Part shown: piece by piece, positions 45,405-55,308 of the stretch
How positions within the stretch are numbered: position 1 is the first letter of the stretch
How the letters are laid out: each line of letters starts with the position of its first letter
Origin: Leptolyngbya ohadii IS1
GTDB lineage: Bacteria > Cyanobacteriota > Cyanobacteriia > Elainellales > Elainellaceae
Direction of reading: 5' to 3'
Length of the DNA: 64,000 nt
NCBI RefSeq assembly: GCF_002215035.1
Contig: NZ_NKFP01000006.1
Span: 3,501,080 to 3,565,079, forward strand
The notes under the pieces: generated by a model
Databases searched by the model: none
The model's input: only the letters and a program-made list of their open reading frames with translations
What the model was told of the DNA's origin: nothing
Translations under genes and position numbers: made by a program

Positions 45405-46824
45405 CAGCAATTCTCAGTATGGCGATTCAACTGGTATTGGGCGGAATGTCTAGCTCTAGCCCTTCGAGCATGAAGGTGAGCAGATGATCCCAACTGTCGA
45501 AATACATGTAACGGGTTAACGCCCGCAAGTCATCAAAAAAGGTCTTACGTGTCGGCAAGTGAGATCGCAGCAGCTTGTACTTCTGGTCGAGCAACTCCAA
45601 CAACGTGTGGAATAGCAGGGACAGGATATTCAGGGTCGCAAGCAGTGAGGAGAGGTGCTGTTTCCCGTGCCCGAAATTGTGTTCCAGATTGTAGCCCTTA
45701 GTCTTAAGCGTGTTGTTATTCTCGTTTTCGACCTTCCAACGGGTACGCCCTGCCAGAACGATCTGGGCTACGTTTTCATTGCTCAGAGAGTGATTGGTGG
45801 CAAACGAATTCTGATACGTCACCTTGCCGTCAGGACGACTGACTGTGACCTCACACCAGTTAACCAACAAAGCATCCTCGCTATCTCTTAGAGGCACTGA
45901 GTTGAGATAGCGGTAGGTATAGGTCTCCTCAACTTTCCCGGTCCACCGCTTGGTCGTGACGGTTGGCAGAGCAATGCCTGCAAGATGCTCATAGAGGGTG
46001 GTGTGGGATTCGGGACGACACACCAGGATAAAGTTGAACTGCTGGTCTAAAAGCTGCTGGCATAAGGGCTGGCGGCAATAAAGGTCGTCCCCTAGAACAG
46101 TGACGTTCAAGCCACTCCAGCGTTGCCCCTGCTGCGCCAACCAGCGTTTCGCGGCGGCATTCTCACAGTCCTGCTTGTCATGTCCATCCTGCGGCACGAT
46201 GAACTCAGGAACCAAGGGGATCACGTGGCTCTGTCCCGGACAGACGATGACCGGCGTGATAACGCTATGGAAGTAGTGAGTTTCTCCCGACTTCAGCGTG
46301 CGCTTTGAACAGTTAGCGCAGTGAATTTGGCTTGAACTGAAGTATTCGGTGCCATCCAAGGCAATCAACAGAGTATCCGCAGTAGAGCGGAAGTCCGCTA
46401 ACTGCCCCTGCTGCTCTAACCCCTGCAAGATTTCCTCAAACACCGGAAACACGTGCTCAGGTGCTACCGAATCTAACAAGTCCCGGATTTGGTTGTCGCT
46501 GGGAATCTGATGGACACCAAACAGGCTTTGAGCATTGCTTTTGCCTTTGCTGCCCTCCATCATCCGCTGATATGCCAGAAATGAAGGGGTCTGGGTGAAA
46601 AACACGCTAAACGCGCTTAAAGCTGCATCTTCCATTCCATAGCGAGTATTCTTGCCAGTCCGTTTGTCCGGTAGCGAGGACAGTCGCTGGCGAAAAGAAC
46701 CGACTATTATGTCAAACAACCCCCGTTCTTTCAACGGTTCTGGCTCTCTTGGCTCTCTCAGATGTCCTCACAATACAGGCATTTCCATGACTTGAACAGC
46801 TTTTCGCCAAAATGAGAATTGCTG
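45405..46824 (-). mobile_element. intact insertion sequence, 1420 bp
   Basis: Terminal inverted repeats begin CAGCAATTCTCA at both ends, with 18 of the first 21 bases matching. The element is flanked by a perfect 9-bp direct repeat, AATACAGGT (45396-45404 and 46825-46833), which is the target duplication. One transposase gene fills it. The perfect ends and duplication point to a recent insertion. It lies directly upstream of the gene at 46915 and may have separated it from upstream regulatory sequence. Confidence 0.92.
45427..46734 (-). CDS. DDE transposase (IS4/ISNCY-like)
   Basis: The protein has 435 residues and is complete. Probable catalytic residues are the Asp in LLIALDGTEYF, the Asp in VTVLGDDLYC and the Glu in RWKVENENNNTLK. 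The YNLEHNFGHG segment after the Glu is typical for this transposase type. A Cys pair, CANCSKR, may bind zinc. I place it in the broad IS4/ISNCY area from the motif spacing and the 9-bp duplication, without a precise family name. The frame is intact, so the element may be active. Confidence 0.88.
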   Translation of the reverse strand: MKERGLFDIIVGSFRQRLSSLPDKRTGKNTRYGMEDAALSAFSVFFTQTPSFLAYQRMMEGSKGKSNAQSLFGVHQIPSDNQIRDLLDSVAPEHVFPVFEEILQGLEQQGQLADFRSTADTLLIALDGTEYFSSSQIHCANCSKRTLKSGETHYFHSVITPVIVCPGQSHVIPLVPEFIVPQDGHDKQDCENAAAKRWLAQQGQRWSGLNVTVLGDDLYCRQPLCQQLLDQQFNFILVCRPESHTTLYEHLAGIALPTVTTKRWTGKVEETYTYRYLNSVPLRDSEDALLVNWCEVTVSRPDGKVTYQNSFATNHSLSNENVAQIVLAGRTRWKVENENNNTLKTKGYNLEHNFGHGKQHLSSLLATLNILSLLFHTLLELLDQKYKLLRSHLPTRKTFFDDLRALTRYMYFDSWDHLLTFMLEGLELDIPPNTS

Positions 46825-46914
46825 AATACAGGTCTCGTTCCCTCAATGCCAGGTATAATTCAGACAGCGAAAAGATGGAGCCGAGCTTTAGCCAATTTAA
46901 GGAGAGGAGTCGAA

Positions 46915-47463
46915 ATGGCTGAAATAGAAGCCGTTGCCCAAAACTTGCTGGCGCTGGATGAAGATGAGCTGATGGCACAAATCGGCGCTCGATCGCAGGC
47001 AATAGAAGCCAGTCCTAGAGCTGCTTCGATCGATTCTTTGGAGGAAGAAATTCCTGTCCCCAGGGGAGCTTTTGATGATTTGCTAAAGGCAGGCAAGAAT
47101 ATCTTTGCACCCGCTAGCAGCCAGGCATATAAACTTCTGTGTTCGCCGATCGGCGGGGATAGCGACCTGGCGAAAGAACTTGATAAGCTGATGAGCGAGA
47201 AGACATCCGAAGCGGCAGGGAAAATGACCGCAGCTCTCGCCCCTGTTCTGGTTGGCAGCTTGGGGTTGCCTCAGTCGATCGCGGTCATGGTAGGTTCTCT
47301 GATTGTAAAAAAGGTGGCAAAAGGAACCTCTGACCTGATCTGCGAAAACTGGAAAGCCGCCCTGGATGGAACAGCTACAGCTACAGCTACAGCTACAGAT
47401 GCAAGTAGTCCAGAGAGTTCGCCGATCGCCCATTCAGAACCACCAAACCCTCCAGAGTCCTAA
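46915..47463 (+). CDS. hypothetical protein with hydrophobic middle
   Basis: This protein of 182 residues has an acidic helical N-terminus (AQNLLALDEDELMAQIGARS). A mildly hydrophobic segment at about 105-135 (ALAPVLVGSLGLPQSIAVMV) could insert in a membrane. The disordered tail carries an Ala-Thr repeat. GGAGAGGAG lies a few bases before the ATG at 46915, fixing this start. A TATAAT hexamer at 46854-46859 is a plausible -10 element. A good -35 is not visible, and the insertion sequence ends only 30 bases further upstream. The family is unknown. Confidence 0.65.
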   Translation: MAEIEAVAQNLLALDEDELMAQIGARSQAIEASPRAASIDSLEEEIPVPRGAFDDLLKAGKNIFAPASSQAYKLLCSPIGGDSDLAKELDKLMSEKTSEAAGKMTAALAPVLVGSLGLPQSIAVMVGSLIVKKVAKGTSDLICENWKAALDGTATATATATDASSPESSPIAHSEPPNPPES

Positions 47464-47585
47464 GTTCATTTGATACCCCTAGCAACAGCGAAGCCGCATT
47501 GGAATACAGTCAATGGGGTAAGTTGTGGGAATAGTAACCTTTTTTAATCGTCAGGAAGATAGGTGGACAGCCGCATCCGAGTGAA

Positions 47586-48686
47586 CTAAACATTCAAGCA
47601 AAGTTGGACGTAGCGTTCTTGGGCTTCACCCGCGAGGTTAGAAATCGTCAGTCCCAGCAACCTGACTGCCTTGTGTTCTATGTCTGTTGTGTCTAACAGT
47701 TCATGTGCGATGCCTAAAATGACCGATCGATCTCCAATCGGTGTGACCAATGTTCGGCTGCGTGTCACCTGCTGGTAGTCTGCATATTTTACTTTTAGCG
47801 TTAGCGTTCGCCCTGCTGCCCGCTGGCTCTCCAGCCGTCGTTTCAAGGTTTCTGCAACCTCCTCCAGTGCAGTCTCAATCTGGGCACGACCGCTTAAATC
47901 CGGATCATAGCTATTCTCTGCACCAATCGACTTACGAATCCGGTTCGGCTGCACGGGACGATTGTCCTCGGTTCTGGCAATTTGGTAGTAGTACTGTCCC
48001 ATCTTGCCGAAGTGTTGTACCAGATCGCCCTGACTCCACTGCTTCAGATCTGCTCCGGTCTGAATGCCGAGCCTGTGCATCTTCGCTGCCGTGACCTGCC
48101 CTACCCCATAGAACTGCTCAATCGGCAATTGCTCCACAAAAGCAGCCGCATCTTCAGGCGGAATAATAAACAGACCATTGGGTTTATCCATGCCAGAGGC
48201 AATCTTTGCCAAAAACTTATTAATGGAAACCCCCGCAGAAGCCGTCAGCCCCGTTTCCTCATATATTTCTTGTTTGATTGTCTGAGCAATCCAGGTAGCA
48301 GACGGAATGCCAAATTTATTCTCGGTGACATCAAGATAGGCTTCATCAAGGGCAAGCGGCTCTACCCAATCGGTGTAGCGGTAAAAGATTTCGCGAATCT
48401 GGAGGGAGATGCGGCGATACACCTCAAAGCGTGGTTTGACGAAGATCAGATGGGGACATTTCTGATGAGCGGTACGAGAAGGCATCGCAGAATAAATGCC
48501 ATAGCGTCTTGCTTCGTAGCTGGCAGCTGCTACAGCTCCTCGCTTATTGGGTGATCCGCCTACAACGATCGGTTTCCCCCGGTATTTGGGTTCATCCCGT
48601 TGCTCCACCGAGGCGTAGAACGCATCCATATCAACGTGAATAATCTTTCTAACTGCGGTCATATGGCACATTGCGCTTCTCGACAA
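47586..48686 (-). CDS. dinB: DNA polymerase IV (Y-family)
   Basis: Translesion DNA polymerase of 366 residues, the usual length. The palm-domain metal ligands are in HVDMDAFYASVE and ALDEAYLDVTE. The steric-gate region and the finger segment AAASYEARRYGIYSAMPS are intact. Helix-hairpin-helix VEQLPIEQFYGVGQVTAAKM and the little-finger domain at about 240-340 follow. The first ~12 residues precede the conserved start; an ATG at residue 9 (MTAVRKI) is a possible alternative. The C-terminus lacks an obvious sliding-clamp motif. It is a single gene, not part of a visible SOS cassette. Confidence 0.95.
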   Translation of the reverse strand: MSRSAMCHMTAVRKIIHVDMDAFYASVEQRDEPKYRGKPIVVGGSPNKRGAVAAASYEARRYGIYSAMPSRTAHQKCPHLIFVKPRFEVYRRISLQIREIFYRYTDWVEPLALDEAYLDVTENKFGIPSATWIAQTIKQEIYEETGLTASAGVSINKFLAKIASGMDKPNGLFIIPPEDAAAFVEQLPIEQFYGVGQVTAAKMHRLGIQTGADLKQWSQGDLVQHFGKMGQYYYQIARTEDNRPVQPNRIRKSIGAENSYDPDLSGRAQIETALEEVAETLKRRLESQRAAGRTLTLKVKYADYQQVTRSRTLVTPIGDRSVILGIAHELLDTTDIEHKAVRLLGLTISNLAGEAQERYVQLCLNV

Positions 48687-48823
48687 TCGGAACTGTAAGA
48701 AACTCTACTCGTGGAACCTCTCTAACGATTGCGTTCATCGTTGAATCGGACAAGCCTTAAAGACTGCACACTTCCTCGCCACACTCCCTGGACATGACTA
48801 AAGTTCCGTCAAAAGCAATTGAG

Positions 48824-48859
48824 ATTAACCCTTAAATTAACCCTTAAATTAACCCTTAA
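48824..48859. repeat. 12-bp tandem repeat, three units
   Basis: ATTAACCCTTAA occurs three times in exact tandem between dinB and the atpC terminator. The unit contains TTAA at its end and start, so the array is rich in TTAA palindromes. Confidence 0.9.
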
Positions 48860-48870
48860 AGAAATAACTC

Positions 48871-48893
48871 AAAAAAAGAGCGCAGATCGCTCT
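48871..48893 (-). terminator. rho-independent terminator of the atpD-atpC operon
   Basis: On the minus strand the stem AGAGCG/CGCTCT with a five-base loop is followed by a run of seven T residues. It lies about 50 bases downstream of the atpC stop codon. Confidence 0.8.
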
Positions 48894-48943
48894 ACGCCCT
48901 CAGTCATTATTCAGATGATCATTCAGATTTTCGGTGAAACCAA

Positions 48944-49360
48944 TTAGACCTGAACCATTCCGCCTGCTGCCTGAAATCTGGCACGGGCACGACGGAGATT
49001 TCTTTCTGCTTGAATTTGCTCTTGGCGGGAACCGCTGCTGCGAACCTGATTAAGCTTCGCTTCGGCTTCGCTGTAGGCAGTTCGGGCAGTTTCACGATCG
49101 ATTCCGTCACCCCGCTCTGCACCGTTGACCAGAATCGTCACCTCATCGGCTTCGACTTCGGCAAATCCACCCATAAGGGCGATCGTAGTCCAGTCTTTGC
49201 CGGCACGGACGCGCATCACGCCGACATCGAGGGCAGAAAGCAGGGGAGCGTGACCGGGAAGAATTCCAAGCTGTCCGGTCGTACTGGGCAGAATTACTTC
49301 CTCTGCCGTTGAATCCCAAACCGTTTTATCTGGAGCGACAACACGAACTGTTAGTGGCAT
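48944..49360 (-). CDS. atpC: F1F0 ATP synthase epsilon subunit
   Basis: This protein of 138 residues has the usual epsilon layout. The N-terminal beta-sandwich is at 1-85 ([20 protein letters not shown] and [20 protein letters not shown]), followed by two C-terminal helices rich in Ala, Arg and Glu. It regulates and couples the F1 motor on the cytoplasmic side of the thylakoid membrane. It is 96 bases downstream of the beta-subunit gene, the standard cyanobacterial beta-epsilon pair (also called atpB-atpE in chloroplast naming). The other ATP synthase genes are elsewhere, as is usual in cyanobacteria. Confidence 0.96.
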   Translation of the reverse strand: MPLTVRVVAPDKTVWDSTAEEVILPSTTGQLGILPGHAPLLSALDVGVMRVRAGKDWTTIALMGGFAEVEADEVTILVNGAERGDGIDRETARTAYSEAEAKLNQVRSSGSRQEQIQAERNLRRARARFQAAGGMVQV

Positions 49361-49456
49361 AGTTTTCCTCAGCGTTCTAGCGGGTAGATCGGGGCATCAG
49401 AAAATGTTCCTGCGAGAATCCTCAGAAAACCTTCTAATGCCCTAACCAACTAACCC

Positions 49457-50938
<1,482 letters not shown>

Positions 50939-51200
50939 TTAATAAAAGGTTGAGAACAGCCTGAACGTTTGAAATTCGCCAAATCCAGCTTATCACTCAA
51001 GGGATCACTTAAGAGATCGTAAAATACGTGGCAGCAGGATAAGTTAAATCTGTTAAAAACCGCCAAATCATTGTGGAGTAAGGACTTTAGGGCGATCGAC
51101 GTTCTCAAAAAATTTTAGGTAAAAATACTCTCTGACATCTAGAGCGAGGTAAAACGGCAGAAAGGACGCTGAGAAAATCCTCCCTGACTGTTAAGAAATA

Positions 51201-51791
51201 TTAAGGAGTCTGAAGGGGCTTGAGTGGGGAGGCGACTGCCATCTGACGCGCCATATAAAGGATGTTCTGTCGCTCGCTTGCCGGGAAGCTGATCGTATAG
51301 ACTATGTCGTCTTGCTGCCACATCAGGGAGGAGATATCTGAAGTAGGGTTCTGGCGCAGTCCATCAATCAGATAGCCGCGCACTTGATCTGTAAGGGTAA
51401 TGGAGGTTGCGGTTGCCTGATGGCGACGGAGTTCGCGCTGTGCAGTGGAAGAGGCGATCGGCTGAGCCGCAAAACTTCCAATCAGGCAGGAAGTTGTTCT
51501 TTCTCCGCAGGTAAACAGACTGACGGTGAGACGAGGGGGGGCTGTCGTGGGCAGGACTTTGACCAGCAGCAGATCTGGGTTCAAGCCTCCGGGACCACCC
51601 AGCAGAATTTGGGCAGGCAATCGCATTTCGGCATTGGGTGGAATGGCTCGCTGGATTTGACTCAGGTAAGGTACAAAAACTGGCGCAGGACGGGCGATCG
51701 CCCGATCGGTCAATGAGGCGATCGACAAACTCAAAACTGAAAGACTAAAGGTTACTCGGCTCCAAAGATATCCCTGTCTGCTAAACGGCAT
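51201..51791 (-). CDS. exported hypothetical protein
   Basis: A protein of 196 residues with a signal peptide-like start (RVTFSLSVLSLSIASLTDRA, cleavage probably near IARPA). The mature part has alternating beta strands and one Cys pair in TCGERTTSCLIG that may form a disulfide. I recognise no family. A 39-base segment of this gene (51455-51493) is copied into the rearranged DNA at 51987-52025, near the helicase gene. The gene itself appears intact. It is followed downstream by the ATP synthase genes without evidence of co-transcription. Confidence 0.65.
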   Translation of the reverse strand: MPFSRQGYLWSRVTFSLSVLSLSIASLTDRAIARPAPVFVPYLSQIQRAIPPNAEMRLPAQILLGGPGGLNPDLLLVKVLPTTAPPRLTVSLFTCGERTTSCLIGSFAAQPIASSTAQRELRRHQATATSITLTDQVRGYLIDGLRQNPTSDISSLMWQQDDIVYTISFPASERQNILYMARQMAVASPLKPLQTP

Positions 51792-51986
51792 TTGCTCACC
51801 CCTGCTAATTCCGTCCCCTCCCGGATCGCTTAAGCGGAAGGATCAAAAATTTAAGTACTCCTAGAAAAATAATAAGCTTGACGATCGCGATAAAGCGCAG
51901 CTCATCCACAAACGCTGACCAACTAGTACATTTGTGTGAACAGCGGAATTTCGATAAAATCAAACCGATCGCCCGTCCCCATAATC

Positions 51987-52417
51987 CGATCGGCTGAGCC
52001 GCAAAACTTCCAATCAGGCAGGAAGCCTTAGATGCCTGGATTCAGTCGCGTCGTCGTGGGGTAGTGGTACTGCCGACCGCAGCCGGGAAAACCTACCTCG
52101 CACAAATGGCAATGCAGGCAACAGGTTGCAGTACGCTGATTACCGTACCGACGCTCGATTTGATGCACCAGTGGTATGCTCACCTGCTGGCAACGTTTCC
52201 CGATGCGGAAGTGGGATTACTGGGAGGTGGGTCACGCGATCGATCGCGTGACCCACCTCCCAGTAATCCCACTTCCGCATCGGGAAACGTTGCCAGCAGG
52301 TGAGCATACCACTGGTGCATCAAATCGAGCGTCGGTACGGTAATCAGCGTACTGCAACCTGTTGCCTGCATTGCCATTTGTGCGAGGTAGGTTTTCCCGG
52401 CTGCGGTCGGCAGTACC
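51987..52417. repeat. chimeric insertion with a 352-bp perfect palindrome
   Basis: Bases 51987-52025 copy 51455-51493 of the upstream gene. At the shared octamer GCAGGAAG (52018-52025) the sequence switches to a copy of helicase-gene positions 52654-52877. At 52241/52242 it turns back on itself, so 52242-52417 is the reverse complement of 52066-52241. The palindrome has no loop. Its centre lies in GCGATCGATCGC, itself a palindrome in the original gene. After 52417 the sequence joins the helicase coding region with only CCC-type overlap. Either a fold-back template-switch event or an assembly or amplification chimera would produce this. Confidence 0.9.
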
Positions 52418-52540
52418 CCCACCCTCACCTTCGATCGCGGAACCCTGATCCTCCATCCGCCGCCGCGTGGGAAAGCCTGGGTTGACTTTGCCACCTGGGA
52501 CGATCGGGTTGAGAAGTTTCGGATTCCAGCAATTCAGTAT

Positions 52541-53908
52541 TTGGAGTTGGTCGATCGCCTGAAATCAGAGTCGGTTGCGTTTAGTGATTCCGCTCCAGAT
52601 TTTGCGTCGGTGAATCTCGCGGCAACTCTCGATCGTCAGCCCTATCCCCACCAGCAGGAAGCCTTAGATGCCTGGATTCAGTCGCGTCGTCGTGGGGTAG
52701 TGGTACTGCCGACCGCAGCCGGGAAAACCTACCTCGCACAAATGGCAATGCAGGCAACAGGTTGCAGTACGCTGATTACCGTACCGACGCTCGATTTGAT
52801 GCACCAGTGGTATGCTCACCTGCTGGCAACGTTTCCCGATGCGGAAGTGGGATTACTGGGAGGTGGGTCACGCGATCGATCGCCCATCCTGGTTGCGACT
52901 TATGACAGTGCGGCGATTCATGCGGAGTCTCTGGGAAATCGCTATGCGCTGCTGATTTGCGACGAGTGCCACCATCTGCCGAGCGACTTTAACCGGGTAA
53001 TTGCAGAATATGCGATCGCTCCCTATCGTCTGGGACTGACGGCGACCCCCGATCGATCGGACGGCAGACACGCGGATCTGGATTTGCTGCTGGGTCGGGT
53101 CATCTATCGGCGCACAGCAGAGGAGCTAGCAGGGAAGGCACTGGCTCACCACGAGATTGTCCAGATTAAAGTCGAACTTTCGGAGCCGGAGCGCGATCGG
53201 TACGATAGGCTGATTCAGACGCGCAATCGCTTCTTGCAGGAAAAGAATGTGCGGCTCGGTTCGCTGGACGGCTGGCAGCGCTTTGTTCAGGTGAGTGCCC
53301 AATCCCAGGCGGGACGACGGGCAATGCTGGCACATCGAGAGGCGCGATCGATCGCTCTGGGCACAGAAGGAAAACTGCGTATCCTGTCGGAGCTTCTGGC
53401 GCAGCACTATCCCGAACAAACTCTGATTTTTACCAACGATAACGCCACGGTTTATCGCATCTCGCAGTCGTTTCTGATTCCGGCAATTACCCACCAAACT
53501 CCGGTGAAGGAACGCCACGAAATTTTGCAGCATTTCCGCGAGGGGACTTATAAAACGCTCGTTGCATCCCATGTACTAAACGAGGGGGTAGACGTTCCGG
53601 AAGCCAGCGTTGCCATTTTGCTGTCGGGCACGGGTTCGGCGCGGGAGTATATTCAGCGATTGGGGCGAGTTTTGCGAAAGGGGCAGGCAGGCAAGCGGGC
53701 GATTCTCTATGAGGTGGTCGCGGAGGAAACAACTGAAGAGAATGTGTCCCGTCGTCGCCGCACTCCGTCTCCTGTGTATAAGGCAAATCAGCCGACGCAG
53801 TTGGAGCTAGTGTCATCGCGGCAGGATGAGGTTGCGGTTCCTCGTGCGGCAGAGTCTGGTGGGGAGTGGGGAGTGGGGAATAGGGAATGGGGGGAGCAGG
53901 AGCGATAG
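52541..53908 (+). CDS. XPB/RadD-like SF2 helicase, 5' end disrupted
   Basis: DNA helicase with Walker A LPTAAGKTYLA, the DEAH-box variant CDECHHLP, LGLTATPDRSDGRH, and the C-terminal motifs ASHVLNEGVDVPEAS and YIQRLGRVLRKGQ. The coding texture extends upstream without a stop to about 52391. It reads TPTLTFDRGTLILHPPPRGK and then WVDFATWDDRVEKFRIP, the expected family N-terminus. No ATG, GTG or TTG exists there because the palindrome replaced the original start. TTG at 52541 would omit about 40 residues. The last ~20 residues come from a GGGGAGTGGGGA-type repeat. The gene may be a pseudogene in this strain. Confidence 0.8.
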   Translation: MELVDRLKSESVAFSDSAPDFASVNLAATLDRQPYPHQQEALDAWIQSRRRGVVVLPTAAGKTYLAQMAMQATGCSTLITVPTLDLMHQWYAHLLATFPDAEVGLLGGGSRDRSPILVATYDSAAIHAESLGNRYALLICDECHHLPSDFNRVIAEYAIAPYRLGLTATPDRSDGRHADLDLLLGRVIYRRTAEELAGKALAHHEIVQIKVELSEPERDRYDRLIQTRNRFLQEKNVRLGSLDGWQRFVQVSAQSQAGRRAMLAHREARSIALGTEGKLRILSELLAQHYPEQTLIFTNDNATVYRISQSFLIPAITHQTPVKERHEILQHFREGTYKTLVASHVLNEGVDVPEASVAILLSGTGSAREYIQRLGRVLRKGQAGKRAILYEVVAEETTEENVSRRRRTPSPVYKANQPTQLELVSSRQDEVAVPRAAESGGEWGVGNREWGEQER

Positions 53909-53940
53909 AGCAATAAAGGCAATAAAGGCAATAAAAGCAA

Positions 53941-53967
53941 TAAAAAAGGGATACCTGTGAGTATCCC
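53941..53967 (-). terminator. rho-independent terminator downstream of psaE
   Basis: On the minus strand the stem GGGATAC/GTATCCC with a six-base loop is followed by six T residues. It lies about 140 bases after the psaE stop codon, giving a long 3' untranslated region. Confidence 0.75.
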
Positions 53968-54106
53968 AGTGTTCATGATTGACCGTTGCAAGACATCCTT
54001 GAAGGGCAGGTGAGAAGAGCAGGTGAGTCGATCGCTTGATTGAGTTAATCTCTGCTTAAAAAGCGATCGGTTCACTAAACGGTTATGAAGACTTACCGTT
54101 GACAGC

Positions 54107-54496
54107 CTACCGTGATTCGGTGCCCTGGTTGGGGTCGCCTTCGATCCGGGGATTGTCGGTTCCGGGCGCTTCGGGGGCTGCACCAGAGGAGGCTGCGCCA
54201 GAGCGAACGTCGTTTCTTGCGCCCTGTCCGGTTCTACGAGTCCGCTCGTCCAGGGTGGTTTGCTTACCGCCAGAGGGACTGGTGGAGGCTCTGGGCTGGG
54301 AGGCGGGAACGCTGACTTCGAGCAGTTCGCCCATGGAGAAGTTGTTGGTATTAACTCCGGCGTAGTTGACCTTCGTGAAACGCACCACAACCGGATACTT
54401 AATGCCGCTCTGATCTACTGATGCAACGGTTCCAAAATCCCGATACCAGTAGGATTCTTTGCGAAGAACCTGCACCGTCGAGCCTCTTTGAATCAT
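54107..54496 (-). CDS. psaE: photosystem I reaction-centre subunit IV with extended tail
   Basis: PsaE docks ferredoxin on the stromal/cytoplasmic side of photosystem I. Residues 1-68 are a complete SH3-like PsaE domain ([48 protein letters not shown]). The usual cyanobacterial protein has about 65-80 residues; this one has 129. The extra ~60 residues are disordered and rich in Ser, Gly, Pro, Thr and Gln, ending [11 protein letters not shown]. The ATG follows directly on the conserved start. The gene stands alone with its own terminator. The role of the tail is unknown. Confidence 0.93.
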   Translation of the reverse strand: MIQRGSTVQVLRKESYWYRDFGTVASVDQSGIKYPVVVRFTKVNYAGVNTNNFSMGELLEVSVPASQPRASTSPSGGKQTTLDERTRRTGQGARNDVRSGAASSGAAPEAPGTDNPRIEGDPNQGTESR

Positions 54497-54644
54497 AACT
54501 GTGTCCCCTAGACGATCACTAAACTTGAATTAATCGTTGATGTAAAAGAAATACCTGAAGCGCCTTGTCTGTCATATCTCCCGATAGGCGTATCTCCGAT
54601 GCTTTAGATGTTTAAGTTTTATTACCAGGGCAGTGGCTTCCAAA

Positions 54645-54672
54645 TAAAAAACCACACAGCATCGCTGTATGG
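54645..54672 (-). terminator. rho-independent terminator of the 101-residue protein gene
   Basis: On the minus strand the nine-base-pair stem CCATACAGC/GCTGTGTGG with a three-base loop is followed by a run of T residues, 37 bases after the stop codon. Confidence 0.85.
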
Positions 54673-54708
54673 CATTCTCTCAATCACATTCTCTCAACTA
54701 GGACAGAA

Positions 54709-55014
54709 TTAGAGCTGTGGATTAACCTCTCGTGCCATATCCAGGAACGAATTCGGGTCGGCATCCGAAAAGCCTTCCGTTGCGTGACCAATATCCGACT
54801 GCTTGCTGAGTTGATCCACATCCAGATTAGGCGAGGTTACTTCTTCTGCCGCCTTTTCGCCTTCACCCGTTTGATCGATCGCCGCAACATCAAACTGCTT
54901 TGATAATTCATAGTCAGAAGCAACATCAACCTGGGGTGCTTTCTCATCACCCGCTTTGATTTCTTCGACCATGCGTTGAGCATCAAAATTAGAATTTGCG
55001 CCCGCTTGAGTCAT
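54709..55014 (-). CDS. small acidic hypothetical protein
   Basis: This 101-residue, very acidic and Gln/Asp-rich protein is likely to be disordered. Two related segments, DYELSKQFDVA and DVDQLSKQSDIG, suggest an internal duplication. It has no signal peptide, membrane segment or Cys. AAGGAG lies about seven bases before the ATG, and a strong terminator follows, so it is a separate transcript. I know similar short unknown proteins from cyanobacteria but cannot name a function. Confidence 0.75.
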   Translation of the reverse strand: MTQAGANSNFDAQRMVEEIKAGDEKAPQVDVASDYELSKQFDVAAIDQTGEGEKAAEEVTSPNLDVDQLSKQSDIGHATEGFSDADPNSFLDMAREVNPQL

Positions 55015-55308
55015 GTCTTACTCCTTGTTTCTTTCCAGTAAGTGGTTTGTAAATGGTTCGTAAACCGTTACTAAACTTCGGCACGAATATCGCGATTTGA
55101 ATGAGGCTCATCGTATCAGTGGCTTCTGCGCGGTTGACCATCCCAGGGGCAGATCTGATTCTTTTCCAGAGAGGGATATTCAGAGGAATATTGCGTTGCA
55201 GAAAGTCTTTCCTCGGAGCGTTTCGATCGACAATCATCTCCTGCTAAACCTGTTCAGGATAAAGATTCCAAAAAATACTGAGTAAATGTGAGTAAGGAGA
55301 TAGCCCAA

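Noticed and set aside
45223-45453. 76-codon frame across the second MITE copy and the IS end
   Set aside because: It reads through non-coding repeat DNA; a mirror frame appears over the first MITE copy, as expected for a shared repeat.
52064-52494. Two short frames repeating the helicase Walker A region on both strands
   Set aside because: They are parts of the palindromic copy of the helicase gene, not separate genes.
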